Shown here: positions 37,249 through 44,928 of the stretch, piece after piece
Layout: every line of letters starts with the position of its first letter
Numbering within the stretch: the stretch's first letter is position 1
Source of the DNA: Pectobacterium colocasium
GTDB lineage: Bacteria > Pseudomonadota > Gammaproteobacteria > Enterobacterales > Enterobacteriaceae
Length of the DNA: 64,000 nt
Assembly (NCBI RefSeq): GCF_020181655.1
Contig: NZ_CP084032.1
Span: 2,604,001-2,668,000, forward strand
Direction of reading: 5' to 3'
Program-made: the position numbers and the translations under genes
The notes under the pieces: model-generated
The model's database searches: none
The model's input: only the letters and a program-made list of their open reading frames with translations
Told to the model about the DNA's origin: nothing

Positions 37249-38331
37249 TTAGCTGGCGAGCTTTTGCAGCCCCATATTGACGATACGGTCGCCAATCATG
37301 GACGCATCAATACCCAGAGATGAGCCACCGTTGCCGCGTGCGCTCAGGTTAGTATTACCGATGTCCCCCGCAACGGCACTCTTGATCATACCAACCGCCT
37401 TCATGAATTTATCCATGCTGCCTTTGGTCATGCCGTCGTCATCCGGCTTGCTCAGCGCCTTCGCCCAGGACTTGTCATCCTGTTTCGCCGTTTGCCAGTT
37501 ATCTTTCTGGTATTCCGGCTTGCCGAAGACTTCAGGATATTGATCCATAAACTGACCAATTTCTTTCGCCATCGCGCGATCTTCTTTATCTACGAAATAA
37601 CGGGTCGGGCTGTCATTGTGCGTGCTGATGTTGTTCAGCTCCTGCAAACCGGCTTTTTGCCCAACGCTCATTCCCAGCGTGCTGCCCAGTTGATTGAATG
37701 CGCCCGCACCGCTCAGGCCTTGCAGGCCGCCATTACCCAGTTGCAGCGGTGAAGTTTGCCCTTTCGTCTGGCTCAGACCGTTGCCCAGAATCGCGGACAG
37801 CGCATCATTTACGCCTTGGGTGTAGGCAGAAATTTCCGGCGACGACGGCTGTTTGTTGCCGAAAAGCCCACCCTGCTGCTGCGACATGCCGCCGCCCAGC
37901 AGATCTTCCAGTGCGCTAAACAGCAGGCTGCCCATCATGGCCGATGGATTCATGGCATTCATACCGGCGCCCAGCGCCCCGCCCAATCCACCGCCGAGCG
38001 CGCTGCCCAGACCGCTGCCAAGGCTACTACCGAGACCGCCACCCAAACCACCGCCCAGCAAACCGCCACCTAATCCCCCCAGGCTGCTGCCCAATCCGCC
38101 GAGACTATTGCCGAGTCCACCGGCAAGACCGCCCCCCATCATGCTGCCCATGAACAGCATGGTCGTCATAATATCGGACAGCTGTGCTGCGATGTTGCTA
38201 CGCTGGCCACCAAACGCCGACTGTGATGGCGAACCGCCATTTTGTGAAGACGGAGATTGAAATAAACCGCCGTTACCGCCCGCCTTGATCGTAATTTGCA
38301 AAGAAGTACCGCCACCAAGAGAATTAAGCAT
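37249..38331 (-). CDS. hrpN: HrpN, harpin
   Basis: This 360-residue harpin starts [19 protein letters not shown], the characteristic N-terminus of Pectobacterium HrpN. It is Gly-rich, heat-stable in type and has no Cys. Residues ~60-125 are a dense run of GGLGGxLGG-like units. The conserved C-terminal segment follows ([32 protein letters not shown]). Harpins are secreted through the Hrp pilus, elicit the hypersensitive response and assist effector translocation. GAGGAAA is 6 bases before ATG. The gene has its own hrp box 81 bp upstream and is followed by a hairpin, so it is monocistronic. Length agrees with Ecc HrpN (about 356). Confidence 0.97.
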   Translation of the reverse strand: MLNSLGGGTSLQITIKAGGNGGLFQSPSSQNGGSPSQSAFGGQRSNIAAQLSDIMTTMLFMGSMMGGGLAGGLGNSLGGLGSSLGGLGGGLLGGGLGGGLGSSLGSGLGSALGGGLGGALGAGMNAMNPSAMMGSLLFSALEDLLGGGMSQQQGGLFGNKQPSSPEISAYTQGVNDALSAILGNGLSQTKGQTSPLQLGNGGLQGLSGAGAFNQLGSTLGMSVGQKAGLQELNNISTHNDSPTRYFVDKEDRAMAKEIGQFMDQYPEVFGKPEYQKDNWQTAKQDDKSWAKALSKPDDDGMTKGSMDKFMKAVGMIKSAVAGDIGNTNLSARGNGGSSLGIDASMIGDRIVNMGLQKLAS

Positions 38332-38412
38332 AATGTTTCCTCAATGAGTAAATGGGTTATAAAAGCGCCAATGGATGTGCGGTTAGCCCGCGTGATTGTG
38401 ACACTCCCCCAT

Positions 38413-38440
38413 TAAGTGATTTTCCTGCCTGTCCGGTTCC
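38413..38440 (-). promoter_or_regulatory. hrp box of hrpN
   Basis: On the minus strand: GGAACC, 15 bases, TCACTTA. It has the same single -10 deviation as the hrpW box. It lies between the hrpV stop and the hrpN start, leaving an 81-bp leader. Confidence 0.92.
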
Positions 38441-38476
38441 CGTCTTATGCACGAAAACACACGACTTTTTTACCCT

Positions 38477-38824
38477 TCAGCGCGGCGGCAGGCCAGCCAA
38501 GCGCCAGAGTTCATCGAGCGCCGCGACCGACTCACTTACGGTGGATAATGTGCGGCGTAACCGCAGATTTTGCTGTTCATCCAGGCTCAGGCTACAGGCC
38601 GCCAGTGCATCCGCCTCCAGAAAGCGGCGTTGTAAAATTTGCCGTAGCATTCCGGGATAATGTCGGGCAGGCGCCAGCATTAAGATAAGCACCGCCTGCC
38701 GCGCCGACACCGCCGTAAACCACAGCGTGACACCTGGCTGTACTAACCAACAGGCCATTGAGGTGGTTTCCAGTGCCGTGAAGAAGTCATGCTGATTATC
38801 GAATACCGCCGCTGGCTCATTCAT
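38477..38824 (-). CDS. hrpV: HrpV, negative regulator of the hrp system
   Basis: The 115-residue product starts at ATG 38824 (MNEPAAVFDNQHDFF). Longer in-frame starts upstream would run far into hrpT and lack support. In Pseudomonas and Erwinia, HrpV binds the enhancer-binding protein HrpS and dampens hrpL transcription; HrpG relieves it. The protein is Leu/Ala-rich with a helical C-terminus (LDEQQNLRLRRTLSTVSESVAALDELWRLAG) and resembles small T3S chaperone-like folds. It is the last gene of the hrpF-G-hrcC-T-V operon and overlaps hrpT by 8 bases. Identification depends on order and size, which are diagnostic; sequence conservation of HrpV is low. Confidence 0.88.
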   Translation of the reverse strand: MNEPAAVFDNQHDFFTALETTSMACWLVQPGVTLWFTAVSARQAVLILMLAPARHYPGMLRQILQRRFLEADALAACSLSLDEQQNLRLRRTLSTVSESVAALDELWRLAGLPPR

Positions 38825-39008
38825 CCACGCTGACCCTGCTGTAATCCGCCGGACCGCTGCGCAAATCGGGTTGCCACCAGATGATGAGCTGTCGCGTTTC
38901 CGGCTGCGGACGACAGGTGACGGAGGCACAATGGGTGACCTGACGTGGTGCATTGCAGCCGCTTAGCAAAAGCGCGATCAGCGCGACGGCCAGTGCTTTT
39001 TCGTTCAT
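38817..39008 (-). CDS. hrpT: HrpT, outer-membrane lipoprotein
   Basis: I choose ATG 39008 (MNEKALAVALIALLLSGC) because it gives a 63-residue protein opening with a classic lipoprotein signal peptide and lipobox LLSGC. HrpT is a small lipoprotein thought to act as pilotin for the secretin HrcC, helping it insert in the outer membrane. The mature part is short and has two further Cys in HCASVTC. It lies 29 bp after hrcC and overlaps hrpV. AAGGACATTCTC precedes the start. A longer in-frame version would destroy the signal peptide position, so I reject it. Confidence 0.92.
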   Translation of the reverse strand: MNEKALAVALIALLLSGCNAPRQVTHCASVTCRPQPETRQLIIWWQPDLRSGPADYSRVSVDE

Positions 39009-39037
39009 GAGAATGTCCTTGGTTAATGTGGAGGCCG

Positions 39038-41107
39038 CTATCGGGATGTCAGCACAGGGCGTCGGGCGGATTGAGAAACAAGCGCAGGCTGCAACGCCAG
39101 AAACACTTCGCTGGATTCCCCCGGTGCCAGCGTCGTTTTTGGCCACACGGCGACCGCCAGCGTACGGCTACTGGCACAAGCAGCTTCATCAAAACGCTGT
39201 GGCTGTGTTCCGCCATTGCGCACGACGCCGACGGTCAGCCGCACCTGGCCGTTGTCGTACCACTGATAGCGCGAACTGTCGTAGATCAGACCCGACTGCG
39301 AGCGACACACCTCACTCAATCGCGCGCCGTTGTTGCCGATCTGAAATCCGGCGGGAAGTTGACGGCTGGCGAGATCGCGAAATGCGCCTTCAATCAGGCT
39401 ATAGAGATCCGTTTTACCGTTACGCTGCGCGACGCGGTTCATTGCGCCGTTTAACTGCTGCCGATTGGCGGAGGAAACGTAGCGTGTGGGATCGGTTTGG
39501 TCGCCGACAAGATGCGGCGTCAGGATAAACAGACGTTCACGACGGGAAACTTCATGGCGCGTCGAGGTAAACAGTTTCCCCAACAACGGGATATCCCCGA
39601 GGATCGGAATGCGACGATCGCGGTCACCGCTCTCCTCAACGTGGAAACCACCCAACACCAGCGCACGATTCTCACCAATCAGCGCCTGTGTGCTGACGGT
39701 GCCTCGTTTCACGCCCGACGCTTCTCCTTCGCGTCCCGTCTCTACCTGACCATCTTCGATATCGATAACCAATTGGATGCTACGCTGTGTTCCTTCGCCC
39801 ACCACGCGCGGCGTCACTTGTAGGCTGGTGCCAGCAGTCACCGGCTGAATGTCCGCGACACGTTCCCCCGTCGCGGTGATGAACGCCGTCCGGCTGAAAT
39901 CGACAATCGCGGGCTGATTTTCCAGCGTCAGCACGGAAGGGTTGGCGACAATCGAGGCCGTTCCCTCCCCCTCCAGCGCCTGAATATCAGCGAAGAAGCG
40001 ATTGAAATCACTGACAAACAGGGTGCTCCGCCCCATCATCATGGTGCTGCCCGCGCTCACATTGCCGAGCTGCGCCTGCCAGTTCGCTTCCAGCCGCGAC
40101 AGGGCGGTTCGATCCACATCGAGAATAATGGCGTCAATGTTGACCAGATTCTGCGGTACGTCGATGTGCTCGACGAGCTGCTGATACTCCGCACGACGTT
40201 TTTCATCATCCCGAATCAACAGCGCGTTATTGCGCACATCGGCGGAAATCTTGCCGCTTAGTGTCACTCGCGCCGACGCTTCACCACTGCGCCCAGGGTT
40301 ATTACGGGTGGCCAGCCGGGTCATCAGCGAACGCGTACTGTCCCGCATCGCTTCCATGCCCGTATCCGGCTGCACAGGCATCGGCCCCGAGGCACCCGCC
40401 GGTGCCGCACGTTGACCATCCATCAGTTCATTGAGAATGGTCGCGACGCCGGGAATGGTGACCTTCTGATCGCGATATTGCAGCGTCCGGTCGGATACCG
40501 AGGCATAGCGCAGCGGAAAAATCATCACTTTGCGTCGTTCGTCCTGCTTTTCGCGCTGCTGGCTGAAATTACGGATCAGATCGATATACGCCTGCGGGCC
40601 GGTGACCAGCACCACACCTTCTTCAGGCAATTCCCCCCAGCCGAAACGCCCATCGAGCAGCCCGATACCGCTGAGCGCCTGTTTGATATCGGGCGCAGCA
40701 TCCGGAGAAATCTCCAGACGCACTGATGCCTGCTCATCCTGCGGGCTGACATACAGGGCGTTGTTATAGACAAACCACTGAAAGCGGTGCTCCAACGCCA
40801 GTCTGTCGAGAAACAGCGCGGGAGTTTCCGCCCGAATTTTCGCCGTCACCTCATTGTCAGCGATATTGCCCAACACCAAATCCACACCGTGGCTGTTGGC
40901 AAAATCCGTCAGAATCGCAGACAGCGGCGTTTGTTCGGCAGAATACGCATACGCCCCCTTATTCCAGTCGGCTGGTGTGGCCGCGTGCGCCAGCGAGATC
41001 ATCCCGTTCACCGGGATAATCCCGATCAGCACCACCGCCCAGCAAAACCAGCGATAGGCCACCAGCAAAATGCGATACGATCGATGACGCTTCAGTCCCT
41101 TACGCAT
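39038..41107 (-). CDS. hrcC: HrcC, outer-membrane secretin of the Hrp T3S system (SctC)
   Basis: This 689-residue protein has an N-terminal basic and hydrophobic signal (YRILLVAYRWFCWAVVLIGIIPVNG...AHA). N0/N1 domains follow (YAYSAEQTPLSAILTDFANSHGVDLVLG) and then N3. The secretin core includes VNIDAIILDVDRTAL, NPSVLTLENQPAIVDFSRTAF, and the C-terminal signature VGGFH-like ALVLGGFHVEESGDRDRRIPILGDIPLLGKLF. It forms the outer-membrane ring through which the Hrp pilus passes. It overlaps hrpG by 8 bases upstream and is followed by hrpT, its likely pilotin. Length is as expected for group I HrcC. Confidence 0.97.
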   Translation of the reverse strand: MRKGLKRHRSYRILLVAYRWFCWAVVLIGIIPVNGMISLAHAATPADWNKGAYAYSAEQTPLSAILTDFANSHGVDLVLGNIADNEVTAKIRAETPALFLDRLALEHRFQWFVYNNALYVSPQDEQASVRLEISPDAAPDIKQALSGIGLLDGRFGWGELPEEGVVLVTGPQAYIDLIRNFSQQREKQDERRKVMIFPLRYASVSDRTLQYRDQKVTIPGVATILNELMDGQRAAPAGASGPMPVQPDTGMEAMRDSTRSLMTRLATRNNPGRSGEASARVTLSGKISADVRNNALLIRDDEKRRAEYQQLVEHIDVPQNLVNIDAIILDVDRTALSRLEANWQAQLGNVSAGSTMMMGRSTLFVSDFNRFFADIQALEGEGTASIVANPSVLTLENQPAIVDFSRTAFITATGERVADIQPVTAGTSLQVTPRVVGEGTQRSIQLVIDIEDGQVETGREGEASGVKRGTVSTQALIGENRALVLGGFHVEESGDRDRRIPILGDIPLLGKLFTSTRHEVSRRERLFILTPHLVGDQTDPTRYVSSANRQQLNGAMNRVAQRNGKTDLYSLIEGAFRDLASRQLPAGFQIGNNGARLSEVCRSQSGLIYDSSRYQWYDNGQVRLTVGVVRNGGTQPQRFDEAACASSRTLAVAVWPKTTLAPGESSEVFLALQPALVSQSARRPVLTSR

Positions 41108-41534
41108 GTCGTTCTCCTTGCAAAAAAGCCAGCGTGTTCAAATTCAGTGGAGCGGAAACGGGCACCTTCGCACGTGGCGTGAGCAAACTCAGCCAAACGT
41201 CCCGTTGATTCAGTAAGGTTTCCAGGCTGCGGCAGAGCTGCATGACGTCGTCAGCATCGGGTCGCATCCATAGCCAGAACTGTTCGTCCTGCGGTGAGAG
41301 CGACAGGATGGCGGTGTCATCCTGAAACTGAGCGTGAGCGGCATCGGCCAGTTGCAATGCGCGCGCCAGCATCGGCTCATCCGGCAACGCACGCAGCGGA
41401 ATGGCCGCGCGGCACGCCACACCCGATGACTGCCGCACCATCGCCACCGCGCCGCCGTCGATCTCCAGCTTGAGCGTCGACGTCCCGCCGTTTAGCCAAC
41501 GCTCCAGCATCGCGGCCAACTCAGTTGAAGTCAT
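41100..41534 (-). CDS. hrpG: HrpG, T3S regulator/chaperone-like protein
   Basis: This 144-residue protein lies between hrpF and hrcC and overlaps both. It has alternating beta and helical segments (STLKLEIDGGAVAMVRQSSGVACRAAIPL; QDDTAILSLSPQDEQFWLWM), consistent with a T3S class I chaperone-like fold. In Pseudomonas syringae, HrpG binds HrpV and so frees HrpS. It has also been discussed as partner of HrpF in handling the pilin HrpA. The assignment rests on position and size; sequence similarity in this family is weak. It is expressed from the hrp box before hrpF. Confidence 0.88.
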   Translation of the reverse strand: MTSTELAAMLERWLNGGTSTLKLEIDGGAVAMVRQSSGVACRAAIPLRALPDEPMLARALQLADAAHAQFQDDTAILSLSPQDEQFWLWMRPDADDVMQLCRSLETLLNQRDVWLSLLTPRAKVPVSAPLNLNTLAFLQGERHA

Positions 41535-41745
41535 TGATGATGGCCTTTGCCAAGCCGTGTTTCACGCTCAACAGTTGCCCGACCGCCCAACTGGCATTGG
41601 AATAATCCATACTGGCTTCAAAAAAGGCGTAGCTGTCCGCCTGGCTGGCACCGCCTTCGGCAACATTCAGCGCAATATCATCCAGTTGTTTCTGCGAATC
41701 GACCAGGTGTGCGTCAAGACGACGCTGGATTGGATTAAGGGACAT
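41521..41745 (-). CDS. hrpF: HrpF, small Hrp protein, probable pilin co-chaperone
   Basis: The 74-residue helical protein begins MSLNPIQRRLDAHLVDSQKQL and is the first gene of the hrpF-G-hrcC-T-V operon. GAGGAGAG precedes ATG 41745 by 7 bases. HrpF proteins are small, essential for T3S and proposed to chaperone the pilin subunit HrpA in the cytoplasm, in the way YscE-type proteins handle needle subunits. There is no signal peptide or membrane segment. Its hrp box lies 79 bp upstream. Order and size make the name secure; the exact role in Pectobacterium is inferred. Confidence 0.9.
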   Translation of the reverse strand: MSLNPIQRRLDAHLVDSQKQLDDIALNVAEGGASQADSYAFFEASMDYSNASWAVGQLLSVKHGLAKAIINDFN

Positions 41746-41824
41746 CGCACACTCTCCTCATAAGGTAGTTTTCTCACAACACAGGTTTGGTCGTTGACCT
41801 AAAAATGAGTCATTGACCTGATAG

Positions 41825-41852
41825 TGAGTGGTTAACCCCGGTGTGCAGTTCC
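41825..41852 (-). promoter_or_regulatory. hrp box of the hrpF-G-hrcC-T-V operon
   Basis: On the minus strand: GGAACT, 15 bases, CCACTCA. The -35 element has T instead of the final C, as in the hrpA box. It lies 79 bp before the hrpF ATG, between hrpE and hrpF. Confidence 0.9.
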
Positions 41853-41869
41853 CATTGGCAGGGATCATT

Positions 41870-42469
41870 TCATATAGCAACAGGATATTCAGGCGGGATG
41901 AGCTGCGTTGTCGCCTGCCGCCAGCTCAGCGACATCACGCCATGCGCCGTTATCAGCTTCATTGCATCGCTCTCCAGCGCCTCATCGCTGGCGAGACGCC
42001 ATTCCAGATGCGCGTGCGCCTCCAGCCAGTTCTGTACATCGGCAAGCTGAGTAGGATGGCAGTAAAGCGTTCCCCGGCTTTCCCCCTGCTGTTGCTTGAG
42101 TAACTGCCGCAGCAAAGCATGATGGCGCGACGGTGCTGGCGTTTTATCCAGCAACTGCGCCAATGCCTCGCGCAGCAATTGCCCCGCTTGCGTAATCACG
42201 ATCTTCTCCAGATGCGTTCTGTCTTGCCGAATGCCCTGAAGTAACGTGTTTGCCTGCTGCCAGAACGCCGCCTCTGCCTCTTCTACTGCCTGCGTGCATA
42301 GCGTTTTGGCGCGTTCGTGCGCCTGTGCCACGATCGTCTCAGCCTGCGCATTGGCCTCTTCCCAGAGTGTTCGGCTATGCCGATGCGCCGCAACCCGCTC
42401 CGCCGGGATAATCACCGTCTCATCACGGCTGGCACCGGGTAATGTCACAAACGTCTTCGTCATCAACAT
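41870..42469 (-). CDS. hrpE: HrpE, ATPase stator/regulator (SctL)
   Basis: This 199-residue SctL/FliH-type protein has a long helical, Ala/Gln/Glu-rich region (LWEEANAQAETIVAQAHERAKTLCTQAVEEAEAAFWQQANTLLQ), typical of the coiled coil that binds HrcN. Its C-terminal domain resembles V/F-ATPase stalk subunits. It links the ATPase to the C-ring and regulates ATP hydrolysis. I take ATG 42469 (MLMTKTF) because AAGGAAGGA lies 6 bases upstream; the second ATG at 42463 is 12 bases away. It is the last gene of the hrpA operon, 60 bp after hrpD. Confidence 0.93.
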   Translation of the reverse strand: MLMTKTFVTLPGASRDETVIIPAERVAAHRHSRTLWEEANAQAETIVAQAHERAKTLCTQAVEEAEAAFWQQANTLLQGIRQDRTHLEKIVITQAGQLLREALAQLLDKTPAPSRHHALLRQLLKQQQGESRGTLYCHPTQLADVQNWLEAHAHLEWRLASDEALESDAMKLITAHGVMSLSWRQATTQLIPPEYPVAI

Positions 42470-42529
42470 GCTTCGTCCTTCCTTGCTAAGTGAAATGGAG
42501 GGGGATAAAAAGCGATCGGTATGAGAAAT

Positions 42530-43177
42530 CTAGGCTGGTACAGACGCTTTCCAGATCAGCGCATCGCACAGCGCATTGAGTCTGGCTGCGGGCACGGACA
42601 TCGTCGGAACAGGGTCATGATTTTCGCCGTCGCGGTACCCATCACGTGGAAAAAGCAGCCGCAGATGCGGCCAGCACGCTTCACCATAGCGGATACGCAG
42701 CAGCAGCAACGCATCCTGATAGCCAACGGCAGGTGACATCGACGGCGATGACGCCGAAAAAATGATCGGAGCCGGTAACCATAAACCCGGCCGCAGCGCC
42801 TTTGCCAAGCGCTCGCACCATATGCCCTCCGCATCCGCGCGATCCAGGTTACGCATGGGCTGACACACCCGTGCCATCAGGCGCAATACCGTTTCCCGCT
42901 GCGCCGTATCCAACGCCCCTATCTGCATCAGTGAAACGTGCATCAGTGAAGAAAACGGGTCCGGTGGCAGCCGCTGCGGCAAAGAAAAATGGCGATGAAG
43001 CTGCGCCGCATTCACGTACAGCCAGTCGCGCCGCTGCGGTACCTCAGGCAACGTCACCTTCCCGCGCCACCAACTGGGATCGGCCTGTAACAGGCAATCC
43101 TTTACCCACCAGTTCAGCCATGTCAGCGCGGCGGCGTCACCTGATTCGCGTCCTGAGCCTTGTGCTTGTGTTGTCAT
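42530..43177 (-). CDS. hrpD: HrpD, sorting-platform component (SctK-like)
   Basis: I choose ATG 43177 (MTTQAQGSGRES, 215 residues) because it overlaps the hrcJ stop as ATGA; longer in-frame starts run deep inside hrcJ. The protein has an aromatic-rich segment (LTWLNWWVKDCLLQADPSWWRGKVTLP) and lies where group I clusters place the SctK-like accessory protein that links the C-ring to the basal body. Sequence conservation of HrpD is low and no motif is diagnostic, so the name comes from gene order hrpA-B-hrcJ-hrpD-E. It is probably cytoplasmic, with no signal peptide. Confidence 0.88.
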   Translation of the reverse strand: MTTQAQGSGRESGDAAALTWLNWWVKDCLLQADPSWWRGKVTLPEVPQRRDWLYVNAAQLHRHFSLPQRLPPDPFSSLMHVSLMQIGALDTAQRETVLRLMARVCQPMRNLDRADAEGIWCERLAKALRPGLWLPAPIIFSASSPSMSPAVGYQDALLLLRIRYGEACWPHLRLLFPRDGYRDGENHDPVPTMSVPAARLNALCDALIWKASVPA

Positions 43178-43941
43178 TGTGACGACGATGCCCCCGCTTT
43201 TTTCTGCTGCCATTGCCGCAGGTAAGGCGTGCCAACGCGCCAGCCTAATAGCCCGGCCAGTAGCAGACCGAACAATCCGGCACTCCACTGCCAGCGCCGC
43301 ATCTCATCCGGCGTGAGCGTAAATGGCCCCAGCGAGACAACGGGGATCGTATCCTGATACGGCTCGGCCGGAACAAAGACGATAGCCAGCTCTTTATCAT
43401 CTTTACCGGACAGGCCGGGGATACTGCTGGCCACCATGCGGCGAATGCGTGGTTCCATCCCGTCAGGTTCCAGTTCGGCGCGGTATTTGATAAACACCGC
43501 CGCCGAGGCGGGTTGCACGGGTTCGCCGGGGGCGATACGCTCGGGCAGCACCACATGCACCCGCGCGACCAGCACACCGTCAATCTGTGCCAGCGTCGCT
43601 TCGACCTCCTGCGATAAGGCATAGATGTAGCGGGCGCGCTCTTCCAACGGCGTCGAGATCACGCCGCTTTTCTGAAAAACCTCGCCCAGATTGGTACGCG
43701 ACTGCTTCGGTAAACCCGCCGCATTAAGGATATTGACGGCACGTTCCATGTTTTTTGCATCAATCACCAGCGTGACGCCGGTTTTGTCTACCCGTTTCTC
43801 CGCACCGATATGATAGCGACCGAGCATCGAAATCGCTTCGTTAGCATCGTTCTCCGACAACCCGCGATTCAGCTCAATCGGCTCGCCGCAGCCAGCCAAT
43901 AGCCCGATCAGCAGAAGAAACACTCGCTTATCGATTTTCAT
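43174..43941 (-). CDS. hrcJ: HrcJ, inner-membrane ring lipoprotein (SctJ)
   Basis: This 255-residue protein has a lipobox (LLLIGLLAGCGEP), two periplasmic ring-building domains and a C-terminal membrane helix (WSAGLFGLLLAGLLGWRVG) followed by a basic tail. RBM1 begins ELNRGLSENDANEAISMLGRY. RBM2 contains ALSQEVEATLAQIDGVLVARVHVVLPE, the diagnostic SctJ/FliF motif. HrcJ forms the inner periplasmic ring of the basal body with HrpQ. It follows hrpB after 6 bp. Length and topology are standard. Confidence 0.97.
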   Translation of the reverse strand: MKIDKRVFLLLIGLLAGCGEPIELNRGLSENDANEAISMLGRYHIGAEKRVDKTGVTLVIDAKNMERAVNILNAAGLPKQSRTNLGEVFQKSGVISTPLEERARYIYALSQEVEATLAQIDGVLVARVHVVLPERIAPGEPVQPASAAVFIKYRAELEPDGMEPRIRRMVASSIPGLSGKDDKELAIVFVPAEPYQDTIPVVSLGPFTLTPDEMRRWQWSAGLFGLLLAGLLGWRVGTPYLRQWQQKKAGASSSQ

Positions 43942-43947
43942 AGGCCG

Positions 43948-44319
43948 CTACTGTAAGTTGGTGAGTTTTTCCAGACTTTGCACACTTTTCGCCACCAGTT
44001 TGGCGCTCAGCAGGCTTTCCAGATAGAACGATGACAGCGTTCGGGTCGCATCCAGTACATCTTTGGGATTATTCGAGCGCATCGACTGGCTGACATCGCG
44101 TTCGGCGGATTTAAAGACGCCGTTCAGTCCCTGAGATTTTTCCGCCAGCGCGCCCAGCCACTGGCTATTACCGCTTTCTGCCGTCACCGGTGCTGACGAC
44201 AGCGCCGCACTAAACCAGGACACATCCTGATTATTGGCGGAGAAGGAAAAAGACGAGCCGTTGTCCGCCAGCGGAGCATCCCCCGACTGAGACAGCGTAG
44301 TGGCATGATTAATTTTCAT
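43948..44319 (-). CDS. hrpB: HrpB, inner rod protein (SctI)
   Basis: This 123-residue protein begins MKINHATTLSQSGD and has a Ser/Asn-rich N-terminus and a helical C-terminus (VLDATRTLSSFYLESLLSAKLVAKSVQSLEKLTNLQ), the YscI/PrgJ-type end that packs into the rod. It is exported early and joins the export gate to the pilus. It follows hrpA by 66 bp and precedes hrcJ by 6 bp. GGAATCC lies 8 bases before ATG 44319. Confidence 0.93.
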   Translation of the reverse strand: MKINHATTLSQSGDAPLADNGSSFSFSANNQDVSWFSAALSSAPVTAESGNSQWLGALAEKSQGLNGVFKSAERDVSQSMRSNNPKDVLDATRTLSSFYLESLLSAKLVAKSVQSLEKLTNLQ

Positions 44320-44385
44320 GGTGTGGATTCCATCGCGGACGGATAAAATAAAGCCGGAGCAAGGCTCCGGCTCGTTCGCTCACAA

Positions 44386-44592
44386 TCAGAACTGGATAGC
44401 TTTCGCCGCTTTCTGCCCGGAGTTCAGTGATTTGGACGCAGAATCCATCTGACCATCCAGAATGGAGTTTTCCGTATCCAGCGCAATTTTCTGTGCCTGA
44501 GCGCCTGCTGCACGCGTCAGAGAACCGGCCATCGCGGTATCCAGAGTCTGAGAAGCCGCCTGAGATGCAATCTGAGAAAGTCCTAAAGCCAT
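44386..44592 (-). CDS. hrpA: HrpA, Hrp pilus subunit (SctF-type pilin)
   Basis: This 68-residue pilin (MALGLSQIASQAASQTLDTA...) is rich in Ala, Ser and Gln and has no Cys. Its C-terminal helix (LDGQMDSASKSLNSGQKAAKAIQF) matches HrpA pilins. It polymerises into the long Hrp pilus that crosses the plant cell wall. GGAG lies 8 bases before ATG. It is the first gene of the hrpA-B-hrcJ-hrpD-E operon, 76 bp after an hrp box. The long leader is usual for hrpA, whose mRNA is very abundant and stable. Confidence 0.96.
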   Translation of the reverse strand: MALGLSQIASQAASQTLDTAMAGSLTRAAGAQAQKIALDTENSILDGQMDSASKSLNSGQKAAKAIQF

Positions 44593-44668
44593 GATATATC
44601 TCCAAATATAATGAATGTTTACGGTGGTGAACTGTCATGCTGTACATACAGTCATCTTGTTCATTCAT

Positions 44669-44696
44669 TAAGTGGGAGAGCGGGTCAGTGAGTTCC
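44669..44696 (-). promoter_or_regulatory. hrp box of the hrpA operon
   Basis: On the minus strand: GGAACT, 15 bases, CCACTTA. One -35 mismatch, shared with the hrpF box. The leader to the hrpA ATG is 76 bp. Confidence 0.93.
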
Positions 44697-44928
44697 AACA
44701 GAAAGGAAATTCTTTCAGCAATGGTCATTCAAGAGGAAGAACTAGCCCGGTTTTATCTGTGTTTCCGGCCGTTAGTTATCGTAGATTTTCTTTTAAAATA
44801 ATAAAAAGCGTTATTACCTTACCGAAAGGCAGTATGTTGTTTCTGATTTGCAGGAGCGTTTTACGCTGTGTCACTGGCAAGGATGCGATACCTGAACCTA
44901 TGCCGTACTATTCCCGTCGCGCAGCCAA
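44697..44928. other. Intergenic region upstream of the EAL gene
   Basis: This spacer separates the hrpA promoter from the divergent EAL gene and must hold the EAL promoter. No hrp box faces rightward and no GacA-type palindrome is visible. An AT-rich stretch around 44785-44820 could be a sigma-70 promoter region. The true start of the EAL protein is uncertain (ATG 44929 or 44938), because neither has a strong Shine-Dalgarno sequence. Confidence 0.45.

Noticed and set aside
37277..38260. Plus-strand Pro/Arg-rich frames opposite hrpN
   Set aside because: They arise from the complement of Gly-rich harpin codons and have no start signals.
38825..39146. Longer in-frame versions of hrpV and hrpT
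   Set aside because: They run into the neighbouring gene and, for HrpT, displace the lipoprotein signal from the N-terminus.
44309..44728. Minus-strand frame covering hrpA and its promoter
   Set aside because: It overlaps the hrp box and the well-supported pilin gene in another frame.
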